Shown here: one piece after another, positions 1 through 11,200 of the stretch | Position numbering within the stretch: the first letter of the stretch is position 1 | How the letters are laid out: each line of letters begins with the position of its first letter | Assembly (NCBI GenBank): GCA_018398765.1 | Contig: JAHBMJ010002108.1 | Location: 1 to 64,000 of the forward strand | Direction: 5' to 3' | DNA from: Chromera velia | Lineage: Eukaryota > Sar > Chromeraceae | DNA length: 64,000 nt | Made by a program: the position numbers and the translations under genes | Notes under the pieces: generated by a model | Told to the model about the DNA's origin: nothing | The model's database searches: none | The model's input: only the letters and a program-made list of their open reading frames with translations

Positions 1-1709
1 CACGGGGGCTTCGCATTCACACAAGCAAAGCACATAAGGACCTTGCCCCCAGACAGCCAGAGCAGCCGAAGAAGGCAGTCAAAGAAAAGAAGGGAAGCTG
101 GGTTCAGGGCTGTCAGGTGAAGGAAATTCTTAGGAAGTACAAGCAGGGAAGAGGATGGCGTTATGAGGTGGCATGGCATGGCTGGCAGTCAACATCACAT
201 GAAGCAGCCTCGCTCATGCGCAAGCACGCCCTGCCAGAAGTGGAAGAGTTTGAGAAAAAATGCAGCTGTTAAGCTATTTGCTAAAGGTTGTGAAATAAGG
301 GTTCATCATTTAATAATCTGCCTTGCGTGTTGTGACTTGCCGAACGCTAGACGCCTATTATGGGCCGATAGCGATGGCGTATGATGATGATGATAACTAA
401 TTATAACTATACTATTTATTAGCTTTACTGGTATCATTTTGATTTACCCTTCTGAATTTTATATTAACTCCGCTCAAGGGCTGTCCAATAAAAAACCTAC
501 TTATTAAAATTTGTATGCAGATGAGGGAGGGGGGGGGCATTAGGGGATGCAGGGGCTCTCCCTTACAGATACTTCGTACATGATACGGTACATCTTCTTT
601 ATTGCTTTTACTTAAAAAAAAGATTTATCACTGATTTGTCCCGCATATAAAATATAAAACAATATTATACATATTTAGACTGTTCATTTTCTTATGCATG
701 AAACTACGCCCCTCTCCTTACCCTCTTATATTTTTATACTTTTATATCTCCTCTGTATACATTTTTTATTCATCCTCCTGCATAGCTAAACACCTTTAGA
801 CATACGTGCCTTGATTAACAAGTATGGCCTCAGTGTGGTCCTCTAGTGTGGTTCTACATTATTGTACATATGTTCGAAGCAACAATTTCATACCTATGCC
901 TATATAGCTGCTACCACTGCATGTGAGGTGGCACGCAGTGTGCACACGTTTTTTTGTGGCCCCGGAAAGCAAAGCGGGGGGCACTTAGAAAACAGAAATA
1001 CCCCAGCCCACGTGCGTGCACACTGTTTTTCGGTAAAAACCCGGCCCCGAAAGGCTGAATGTGCGCTATGCGTGCGTCAGATGGGGCGCTTACCCCCGGG
1101 CTTTTTTCCCGGGGGGGGGAGAGTTCCGCGGCTTTTCCCGCGAGGGGGGGGNGGCGGTCGACTGGCTGGCGTGCGTCAATCGTGCAGTTGTCATTTTTCT
1201 TGCTTTCCGGGGCCGTTCGCAAGCTTGCTTGCGTCAGATGCATGTCGCTGAACTCGCTGCATGCATGGACAACTCCGAAAACTCTTGCGAAGTTACGCAT
1301 GTCCCGGATTGTCCCGGAAATAGAACTGAGGGGGCACTTAACATAACACGATTTGGGGTCAGAACAAAGTTAATTCCGCTTTCCGGGCCATTCGCACGGA
1401 GTGCGGCAGGTGCAGCATCAATCCTTCACTTTCGATCATCATTCAGATCATCATTCAGACTGAGCTATAGCATGACTGAGCTCTACTGAGCTGGGTTCAG
1501 GAGCAGATGACTTGCATTCGCTGTGTCATGCAAGCTCACACCACATCTCAGAGAGGCCTGCGTTTGGAATAAACAAGAGATCAGCAGATTTTCTCGGGTA
1601 GAAGCCTTTTTCACGCCTATCTGGCTCTTCCCTCCAGTGACAAAGGTCATCAAGCGTAAAGTTAGCGACCGTAGATCTCCATTGTTTCCTACCATCTCGA
1701 GTCGGCAAG
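1..1709. other. Non-coding region upstream of the chorein-domain gene
   Basis: I see no convincing coding sequence here. Bases 1-380 are mixed sequence without a recognisable protein. Bases 381-860 are AT-rich with poly-T and poly-A tracts. Bases 860-1480 are abruptly GC-rich, with a foldback structure and one ambiguous base (1152) inside a G run. Short open frames in this GC-rich block overlap on both strands and are shadows of its composition. The promoter of the gene at 1710 should lie in 1480-1709, but no clear core element is visible. Confidence 0.6.
958..1390. repeat. GC-rich foldback / inverted-repeat patch
   Basis: A perfect 15-base inverted repeat pairs 958-972 with 1200-1214 (arm reads GGCCCCGGAAAGCAA). 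A partial third copy of the right arm lies at 1378-1390. Between the arms, 1093-1119 forms a CCCGGG-based hairpin. The block is flanked by much more AT-rich DNA. It could be a small non-autonomous foldback or MITE-like element, or simply a structured GC island. I see no transposase and no clear target-site duplication. Confidence 0.4.
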
Positions 1710-3459
1710 ATGGTGATCGTCTCAATCGCCAAGCCCTATTTGATGAAGTTCTTCAAAGGTGAGTGGCTCCAAGGACTCAATCCTGCACTCCAGGCAGGAC
1801 CCGCATGGATCGCGTTGAAGTTTCGATGCCTGCCTCACCTTTCACATGAATGTTCACGTGAATGCAGACTTCGATGCCAACCAGATCTCGCTAGGCGTCA
1901 CTGAAACCAAACTTGAGCAGCTTGCTCTCGACGAGGAGTCCATCAATGATGAGTGCATTGTCAGTCACACACACACACACACACACACAGAGGCACGGAG
2001 ATAGCGGTTCGTGGCAGTCTCAGCCCAGCTGAACCTCTTCTTGCCTTCGGAAGTTCGGATCCTTGGCTCTCTCCTCAGCTTCGTCCAATTCTTTCTCCGC
2101 TATGGAATGTGCATGTGTGACTGTCTTTCCTCGTCTGTAGCCTCTATTTCGCTTTCTCCGACCCTTTATGATGCCGCTTTTCTCCTCCGCTTGAAGGTAC
2201 CAGACTGAACACTCTGAAGTACTTCGTGGTGTCTTGTCCTGCCTGCTGCTCTCTCGTCCCCTGCTTGCATGTCAATGAAGGCGAAAGGCACGGGTGTGCA
2301 GGTGCATCGTGGGTGGGCAGGACAGAGGCCCAAGAACGTGTGAATGCGTTTCCACCTGTGAGCTTTTCGCTTTTCTGTCCGGCCGTCCGGGCGGTTGCTT
2401 GCCCCTTTTTGCGCCGCCTGTCTTGACTAGAGCCACGCTGGTCCCGTCTCCTCTCCCTTGCAGGCAAACGATGTGCCGATGCGCGTGAAGTCAGGCACAG
2501 TGGGTCACTTCAGGCTGGGGCGATCGGGAGGATGGGGCTCGAATGAAATGACAGTCAGTTCCTTCTCCTCTGTTCCGTACGTCCTCGCTTTTTCTGTGTT
2601 TCCCTGAATTCGCTTTGTTGCGACCTGCATGTTGATGGCGCAATTGGTTCATGGACTTCTGTTCCTGTACCGTTTGGGTTGATGAAAAGTGTACAGGGTG
2701 TGTGAGCCTCGGTCGTTCCGTTTTTGTTTTTTGGCTGGCTGGGAGGATACATATGGATGGATGGATTCGGTGTGGAGATTCCCGCTCGCTTCTTTAATTC
2801 CTCCATCCTCCCGGCCTTTGCCGTTCTTCCCCGTCTGTCTCTGAGTCTAGCTGTCTGCCCGTCAGCGCTGCCCCTCCTCGACAGAACAAAATCTGTTTGT
2901 TGTCTCTGGAAGGAAATGAGAAGAGAAAAGGCAATTCCTTCCTCTTGAATGGATTGGATTGCTCGTGCAGCTGGCGGTAGACGGTCTGCATATCGTCCTG
3001 GAGCCCCTGGCGGTGCGCGGCATCCAGCAGGCGATGCGGATGGAAAGAAAACAGCAACAAAAGATGCACAACATGCCGCAAGCCGACCAGCATTACTTGC
3101 AGCAACAGGCAGCCCAACAACAGGCAGCTGTGCAGCTCGGTGATGGATCACAGCAAGAGCTTGAGTTTCTGCGGACACAGAACTATCAGCTGAACCAGGA
3201 GGTCCTCCAGCTCCGCAACAAGCTCCAACAAATGGAGCAACGAATGAATCAGCAGCAGTACGCGCAACCATCCTTCCATCACCAGGGAGCGGGGGGGGGA
3301 ATGTGGGGACAGGGTGCTCAACAGCAGTCGATGCTCCAGACATCCCCCAGCACGTACGGACAAAACCCCCAGATGAGGGGGGCAATGAACGAAGCCCAAG
3401 TGATGCAAGGAGCAGAGCCGGAGCCCGTGTGGTACAACCCTGCAACCTGGTTCCAATGA
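1710..3459 (+). CDS. Small protein with a VPS13-type chorein N-terminal domain and Gln-rich coiled coil
   Basis: Four exons with matching phases: 1710-1758, 1868-1959, 2464-2553 and 2971-3459, predicting 239 residues. Residues about 1-95 read like the chorein N-terminal domain of the bridge-like lipid-transfer proteins (VPS13, ATG2, UHRF1BP1). They start with the helix MVIVSIAKPYLMKFFKG, continue with ISLGVTETKLEQLALDEE and PMRVKSGTVGHFRLG, and end with LAVDGLHIVLEPL, matching the usual order of hallmarks. In known family members this domain opens a lipid-conducting groove at membrane contact sites. Here it is followed only by about 130 residues of Gln-rich coiled coil (QQELEFLRTQNYQLNQEVLQ) and a stop at 3457, where family proteins usually run for thousands of residues. 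The end is AEPEPVWYNPATWFQ. The 2464-2553 exon is the least certain: its last 11 residues do not resemble the family, so its donor at 2554 may differ. The first Met precedes the family start directly. Confidence 0.75.
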
Positions 3460-5619
3460 GATGCATGCACGCATACATGATTCTCTGAAAGAACGCGATT
3501 TTTGAACAATGCGAAATAGAAAAATAGAACAGAGCGTTTGCGTGCACAGTCTCAGTGGTTGATTGATGCGCGTGCGTGTGTGTGCCTCGTTGGTCTGCCT
3601 TCATTTTTGTTGCCGACCTTGGCTCTTTCTTCTATCTGCATGCTCCTTGCTTGCTTGCGTTTCTTCTTGCATCTCCTGGAGGAGCCTCGAGGGTCGCCCT
3701 GGGGGTTGCTGGTGCCTTGGGAAGAAAGGCAGGGAGGGTGGAGTGAGGGGATGAGCTGGTGAATGAAGGTGATGAAGAAACGACGGGGAGAATTTGCATG
3801 GAGAGAGAGTATGCATGTGTGTGAAGCAAGGAAGCAGGGAGACATGCACGAAGGAGAGGATGGGGTGTTTTTGTTGGACGTCCTTCGTGCACTGGCTTGC
3901 TCTCTGCTTGCTACCTTTCCTGAATGCACTAGCTGGTAAATTCGACAATTGCCCTCTCGGGTTCTTTTGTATATTTAAATGCATGGATGCTGGGTGCAAC
4001 TACTGAGGTGAAATTCCCCTCTCCCCCTTCCCTCTCTTCAAACCTAGAATGCTACGAATGTGAGAAGGTTCGGGTGGCGATCCGAAGAGACTTGAGGAGA
4101 AAAGAAAGCTGTCTCTCTATTTATCGAATGGGGGGTGGGTGCTCCAGATCCTTTCCTCCTTTTTCTGACTCCTCTTCCTTTCCACCCCTGTCTGAGTCTG
4201 CCTGTCTGTGAAGCTTCTGATGCAATCGACACGACAAAGAGACGGAAGAGAAGATGGAAGTGGAAGGAGGACTCTGAGGAAGAGATACTGCACGCAAGAG
4301 AAGAGGGAAAAGAGTGATAGGCAGACAAGGGAGGAGCAGAAATGAAGTGAACCAAGTCACGCAGGGGAGCAGCCGAAGACCACTGCCTTCGACAGAAAAG
4401 AGAGGGAGCCATTGGTCAACTGCAAGAAGAGAGAAGAGAGACAAGTGTGCACAGGCACGTCTCTCTTCATGGAAGTACGGCGCAAGTCTGTCCACCTGTT
4501 TGTCCTCTGTCCTTTCTCTTGTACAAGGACATAATGAGACAGGCCTTTAGATGCATGTTACATCGAGGAGCTCCGGCCCTCTTTTCTCCCTCATTTCTTC
4601 TCGATCATCCTCGATCATGTGTTGGTTTAATTAATTCAACGTGCAGGCAGACCTTCATGTGTCAAATGCCCTAGTTGTGCCGGTGATGACTTTATGAAAC
4701 GATGTAAGTGCACCTGAATCTAAGACTTGAATCCAAATCAAAGATGAAAATTAATAAAAATTTTCGTAAATAATACGGTAAATTAAAGACATCTCTTAAT
4801 ATGTATTATGAATTTAACAGTAGAACGAGTTGAATTTTAGCCTAGATGCTAGCTTGAATTCAATAAATTATTGCCTTTTCTCGTATTTTAATTGTGTGCA
4901 TCTTCTTGGATATATATTAATATACATTGTTAAAAAATATGATATTCAATATGTTAACTAGCCTAAACCATAGAACACTATTAAAAAAAAATCATTTGCT
5001 AGATCACTTTCTATCACTTGCTCTAAGAAATTACACAATTTTTTTTCTATCAATCTAAGTGAATTTATATTTACAATTATTTACAATAGTAAAAAACCTG
5101 TATGCTCAGCTGTTTTACTCAGTTCAGCTAATTACTAGCCAGCAACAGCGGAGGGGCCGGCCGCGCGCAATTAATTAAATCCCCAAAACGCGTGCGCGCA
5201 CGAGGTGTGAGCGAAAATTTTTGTCTTTCCATCGATCCATATATAGCTGCATGATGGATCAATTATCGTACGTATACTTGGTGTGAGGCCGTGTGACCAA
5301 TGCTTCGGGTTCATTGGACACTTTGGCAATCCTTGTGATATGACTGGCTCTCTTAATCAACCTCCCAAGTTGCAATCTGTGTGTAAAGCGGATCCTTTTA
5401 AGCATTTTCAGACAGCAACACGGCCGTCTCTCCTAATTTATATTTTCGAATGTGAAGAAATGCATGCTGCAAGCAGCCCTAAGACCGATCGTCCGTCTCG
5501 ATCAGTATGCAAGCCGTGCCAGAGAAATCCTTGACTTACAGTACTTGCCTCACTTCTGCAGTAGAGAGTCGAATGAACTAGGGAGAAACGTGTTTGCCTG
5601 AAGTGCTTTCCTAAAACAG
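3460..5619. other. Intergenic region between chorein gene and giant sushi receptor
   Basis: No coding potential is convincing on either strand. Bases 3460-4690 are pyrimidine- or purine-biased low-complexity sequence, typical of the UTR and intergenic DNA of this window. Bases 4690-5130 form an AT-rich island. A TATATATAG-type element lies at about 5230, some 390 bp before the start codon of the next gene. It is a possible core promoter for that gene, but this is weakly supported. Confidence 0.5.
4690..5130. other. AT-rich island
   Basis: The base composition drops sharply to mostly A and T, with many TTAATTA, AATAAA and homopolymer runs, unlike the surrounding DNA. No open frame, inverted terminal repeats or RNA gene is visible. 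Similar islands occur at 32430-33620 and 46860-47460, each in an intergenic gap. Confidence 0.7.
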
Positions 5620-8159
5620 ATGATGCAACTTTCAAGCATGAGAACCGACGTTCGATCACCACAACGAGGAAGCGGTATACACTTTGCACCTCTCTGGATT
5701 GCGGTGATTATATTCCTCACACAAACCTTTTTGGTCTCAAGCGCAACCAATTGCGGTACCCCCCCAGCAGCCGACGCAAACGGAAATGTGACATACACGG
5801 GGACGGGGGCAAACGACCGAGCCGTATACGCCTGCAATACAGGATACGTTCGTAGAGGAGAGGACACGCTGGTGTGCGAAAGCGGCACTCCAGATGCGTG
5901 GGCTCCAACGTTTCCGCCTGTGTGCAACGGTCAGTCTGCACAATACGGTCGCCTACCGACGAATTTGAGTGGGCAATTGTAAATCGGGTCCCCTCGTCTC
6001 TCTCCTCGATTCTTTTTAATCCCTTTGGGTTACTTCATACTCACATTATACATTGAATATGTGCAGCATTAACCTGCCCTGACTTGACCGCACCTGACAA
6101 TGGGGCGGTGACCATTGATCCTTTGACTCGTGACTTTCCAGCAACCGCCTACTACAGCTGTAACACAGGGTACTCAGTCAACGGAACGAACTCCACGACA
6201 TTCAACGACACGTGCGAGGCATCGGGTACAACTGCCTCATGGCCCACACAAACAAGTCCAGTGGCATGTTTGAGTAAGTTTCTTTCCTGTCTTAAACTTA
6301 ATTGTCGGGGGTCTTTCTATTTCATTTCATACTCATCTTCGGTTCCTTTGAGTGAGTGCCCCTTTTCCTCTGTCTGGCTTTCTCCTTCCGGCTCCCTCGC
6401 CCCATTCTGACCTTCGATCAGGCAGCCACTCCCCCATTATACCGTTTTCTTGGCCATGCGCACCTCAATCGCTCATTGCTTTCACTTCCCCTTCGCCCTT
6501 CTTGAACCCATTTTCTTGATATGGCTGATGAGGAGCTTCATTGCACTACTCGAAAAGACTCTCCTGCAGCTTTTTACTGTGGATCGATAAGAGACGAATC
6601 AGAGAGCGCATAGACGGATTGAGATATAAGTGGTTGGATGGATGGATGGATGGATGGATGGATGGATGGATGGATGGATGGATGGATGGTTGGATGGATG
6701 GATGGAAGGCGGTCATGCACGTTTACAGGGGCAAGCATACATGTACGAATCAATGCGAACGTCACTGCACGGATGGATGAATGCAGTTAGCGGTCAATTT
6801 TGTCCGACCAACCTGACTGCCCCAACCAACGGCAGCATCGCCTACTCATCCGACCTCCGGGCCCCCTCCACCGCCGTTTTCTCCTGTGCGGATGGATTCA
6901 ACCTCACGGCAACAGACAGCAGCTACTCAATTTCAGGCAGCGGCACCTTCTCAGCCTCATGCACTGCTTTTGGCACAGGGCAAGGGGACGTGAAGTGGGA
7001 CGTGGCCGGGAAGGAGCCCAACTGCACTGGTCTGTCTGCGGTCCGAATGACAGAAAGAAAATCGCATACATCGATGAGTAGCAGATGTCAGAAGAGAAGA
7101 AATGGTTCCAATTTGGATGGAAAGTGCGGGGACCTCTTTGGCATTTGCAGTCTCTCTGATCATCTTCCTGCTATCTCCTTCTTTTGAAAATTCGTCTTCG
7201 TTTTCCCATACCCGGAGGACTTAGGCTCTTTTTCGTTCTGATGCCATCGTGCGTCTTTCTGTCGAACATTCTGTCTGTCTGAATCTTTCTTCCTGTGTGT
7301 GTCTGTCTGTGTAAATGAGTGCAGCTCTGACGTGTCCAGACCTGAACCTAACACAAAGTCCCAACCTCCAAGCAGCTTACAGTCCAACGACGCGTGTCTA
7401 CCCCGCCACGGTTACCTTCTCGTGCGCGGACGGGTTCGTTTTTGTCGTCCCAAACAACACAAACCTCACGATAGCAAGTGACAACACCACCGCCACGGAC
7501 AGCTGCACGGCGTCTGGGGCCGTCACAAGCTGGCCGGTTGGGGAACAGGCATCCAATCTGCCTTCGTGTTCGGGTAAGTGCACACATTGTAGGGTGTCCG
7601 GGTGGAAGCATTCGGTTGGTTGGAGGTTCTCCTTGTGAGGTTCCTGTGGGGTTGTTAGAGGCAAAATTCCGCAAAAGGGGAAATCTTGAGACGTATGGCT
7701 GTTACTCGATTTTTATAGGAAATTATGCGTGCTTTCATTTGTAAGCGCCTGCCTAACTGTCTGCCTTTTGCCCTTATACGCCCCCTTGTCTCTCCCTCCT
7801 ACTAACCCCTTTTGTGTGCCTCTGCCAATTTGCAATCAAACCGTCATGAATGAATCGAATCAGTCGATCCCGATTTCAGAATTAGACAACAATCAGTTGA
7901 GTCCCCTCCCTTCCCTTCCACTCCCTGCAGCTGTCCAGTGTCCGGACAACCATACGGCCCCGACAAACGGAAGCCTGAACTACACAAACAACCGGTGCTT
8001 TCCCTCCCGTGCCGTCTTCACCTGCGACGATACATTTGAGGTGACAGGGGTGGGGGGAAGCTCCACGACTGATACGTGCAATGCCACTGGGACGTCCGTC
8101 TCCTGGCCTCTCCTGTCATCTCCCCCGTCCTGCTCACGTCAGTCTCTCTGTTCGTCTGC

Positions 8160-8216
<57 letters not shown>

Positions 8217-11200
8217 GTCTGTCTCTCTCTCTCTCTTCTCTCTCTCTTCGTTGTTTCTCTCTGTGCCGTCCTGTCTCCTTGAGCTCTTGAAGCTCCCCTG
8301 ACGTCGCTCCTTCCTCTTCCGCATTCCTTTTGTCCTCTTTCCCCCTTCCTGTTCCATCATTCTTCACACCTCTGAGCGCTTGAGCATCCATGCCACCGGC
8401 CGGTGCATGCATGCAGGCGTCACCTGCCCCGAGATCGCATTCTCAAACGGGACCGTCACCTACAGCCCCGTCAACAGGACCTTCCCTGCATCTGCAACCC
8501 TCTCGTGCAACGAGGGATTTAATCTGACAGCAGCTGCAAATGCCACATATACGGTGGCGTACAACGGAACGGGATCTCCAGTCTCAGACAACTGCACTGC
8601 CTCAGGCGCCAATGCAACATGGCCGATCACCTCCATGCTCCCAACATGCGAAGGTCTGCGTTAAGTCTATAGCCACTCACACCTTTTGATGCACATGCTT
8701 TCCTTTCCTGTCCCTCAACGCGCTATATGTAAATGAGGAAATTCCACCATCCATTCGTTCTTCTCCTGTTTCCAAAAACTTGGATCGAGTTTCACGCGAT
8801 TTCTCTTACCTTTCTTCGAGCATGTCCTCTCCAGGTGTATTCATTTGATCAATTGGGGACATCTCAGCTCTTTCCTTTTCGCCCATTGCAAATTTCCATT
8901 TCCGTTCGTGGACCACTCACCTCTTTATCCCCCCCCCCCCCCCCNCCCCCTCTCTCTCTGTCCACGTGCAGACCTCAACGAGTGCACGCTCAACACCCAC
9001 AACTGCCACGGAAACGCGACCTGCACGAACACGCACGGAAGCTTCACCTGCACGTGCGTTGCGGGACACAATGGCACAGGAGTGAGCTGCTCAGGTAAGC
9101 GGGGTCAGGGCATGCGCTTTCGTCTAAGGGAAGAAATCAAAGAGTCATTGACATGTTCCAAGTGCCGGATTGAATCTCCACGGACCAGTGCTGCAATCTT
9201 GATGCATGTACTGTTTGTGCATCACCGCCACACAATCGGACGAAAACAAATTCTCAAAAAATCTGTTAAACAGGGAAGCGAAACTGAAGTATACGAATGA
9301 GCCTTTTCTTTTCGAAGGACTTGACCCTGGCTGCCCTCATGTATGTGTGACTTTATTTCGGCGTATGCAGATGTTGACGAGTGCGCGTTGAACACCCACG
9401 ACTGCGACGGGAACGCCACCTGTGCAAACTCGATCGGGAGTTTCGGGTGCTCCTGCAACGACGGTTATGAAGGGAATGGCACCTTGTGTGCAGGTGAGGT
9501 ACAGGACGGAAGGAATGTGTGCATGGATGTATTGGTTTGTCTGTTTGTCGGTCTGTCTCCGTGTTTGCGTCTTTCTGCCCCTTATCAATATATGTCTGTC
9601 AGTCTGTCTGACGGGAAGGGGCGCTGTACTCAATTGACACTTTTGGGGCCCCCGTCCCCGCGTTGTCTGAATGTGGTTCATATGCGCGAAAAGGGCACGA
9701 AAAGGAAGCAGAACGACACACACTGTCTGCGTGTGTGCCTGTCTGTTTGCATCTCTGTGTACTTGGGTGTGTAATCTCTCCTAGAGTTCAAAAGAGGAAA
9801 TCTAAGAAAGAAGACGTTGCGTTCAGCTTTGCAAATGAGAGAGAGACGAGACCCATTCACGTCCTCGTTCTTGATGTGACGACCTGCCTAAATGATCTTC
9901 CTCCCTCCTCCATGCGTGCTTCTGGATCGATCAGGTATTTTGTGCCCGAACAGCCACACAGCACCTGGGAACGGAACCTTTTATTACTCCAACAACCGTT
10001 ATTTCCCCTCCACGGCCACCTTTACCTGCAATGACGGGTACGAGATCACCGGAGGAGGGAGCACCACCACAGACACTTGCAACGCCACAGCGAATGTGAC
10101 ATCGTGGCCGAGAGCAGGGTCACCTCCCGTGTGCACAGGTAGGTGAGGTCTTCAGGCAGACAGACCCCGTCTCATCGCTCCTCGTCTCCTTTGTCTCTAC
10201 ACAGCCGCCTCCATTCTTCTTTCCTGCCTCGCCTGACTTGGTCCCCTTTTTGTTTTCTCCCTGTTGTTTTTCTTTCAAGGAAGGATCTTCTGCCCTAAGG
10301 ATTTCCGGCGTGGAGGCCAGCCCCGTTCTGGCAGCTCCCAGTCTGTACTGCATTCGCTCCTTCATGTGCCAAAGGTGATCCATTTCAGCAATTAGAGGAT
10401 TATCTGTTTCTCTTGGTGTTGCTGCAAATCAAAACAAATTTCCCTGAATGCAGTTCTCACCTGCCCCACCATCAGCCCTCCCGGCAATGGGACGATCACT
10501 CTGTCGCCCGACCCTGCTCGATACCCGGCCAACTTGACCTACGCTTGTAACAACGGGTATCGTCTGACGGCCACGGTTAACGCCAGTTACTCTCTCCCGG
10601 ATCTGACTTTCACAGACACCTGTGTTGCCTCAGGTGCCAATGTCACATGGCAACGGCAAACGGAGCAGCCGACTTGTCAATGTCAGCCCCGTACTCACTC
10701 ACACCCTCCCACCTAGGAGCCTTTTGGGACCAGAGAGATGGGGGCACTGAAGATAGACCGTGGTCCTTTTTTACTTAGCGTTTCCAACGAACAAGCAGAT
10801 ACTCTACATTCGCTGCAGCGGTTCTCGACCATCTCGGTGGTGTCACAATGTTACGTACAGTTGGTGGTTTTTTCCCCTGCACTCCAGGGTGTCACGCAGA
10901 CGCCTGCGTTCTCTCCAGAAGAAACTTTCCATCCGGACATAAGGGCTCGTTTTCCTCCTTCTTTTCTCCTTTCAGTCTGCATAAAGTCATTTTGGGTGTG
11001 CAGCTCATAGATGCATGCGCCTTCTTTTCCTGGTCTGCCCCTGATGGTGATGCGACGCCGCCCCTGCCTGCAGCCGTGATCTGCCCTGACGCCTACACGG
11101 CACCAACCAACGGGACTCTGTCTTACTCGAATGGACGGTACTTCCCCTCTATCGCCTCATTCACATGCGATGCCGGATTCAAAATCTCAGGAGGGGGGGA

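Larger units (their letters stand above)
5620..8653 (+). other. Signal sequence and sushi domains CCP1-6 of the giant receptor
   Basis: Exon 5620-5929 carries the signal sequence followed by the first sushi domain ([18 protein letters not shown], then CNTGY and a final Cys). Five further exons each encode one complete sushi domain. Each shows the pattern TCP...APTNG, then a central SCNDGY or similar, a T(D)TC Cys, and a terminal SWP...TC. Every internal exon starts and ends in phase 1, so each domain is one interchangeable cassette. Asn-X-Ser/Thr sites are abundant, consistent with a glycosylated extracellular region. In animals sushi domains mediate protein-protein contacts in complement regulators and adhesion proteins; the ligand here is unknown. 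Confidence 0.85.

Noticed and set aside
1152-1152. Single ambiguous bases at 1152, 8945 and 63001 as sequence signals
   Set aside because: Each lies in a homopolymer or next to a repeat, so they are assembly marks rather than biology.
2555-3604. 349-codon open frame on the minus strand over the chorein gene's last exon
   Set aside because: It is antisense to the coherent chorein/coiled-coil exon. It has no recognisable domain and arises from the biased codon composition of the Gln-rich plus strand.
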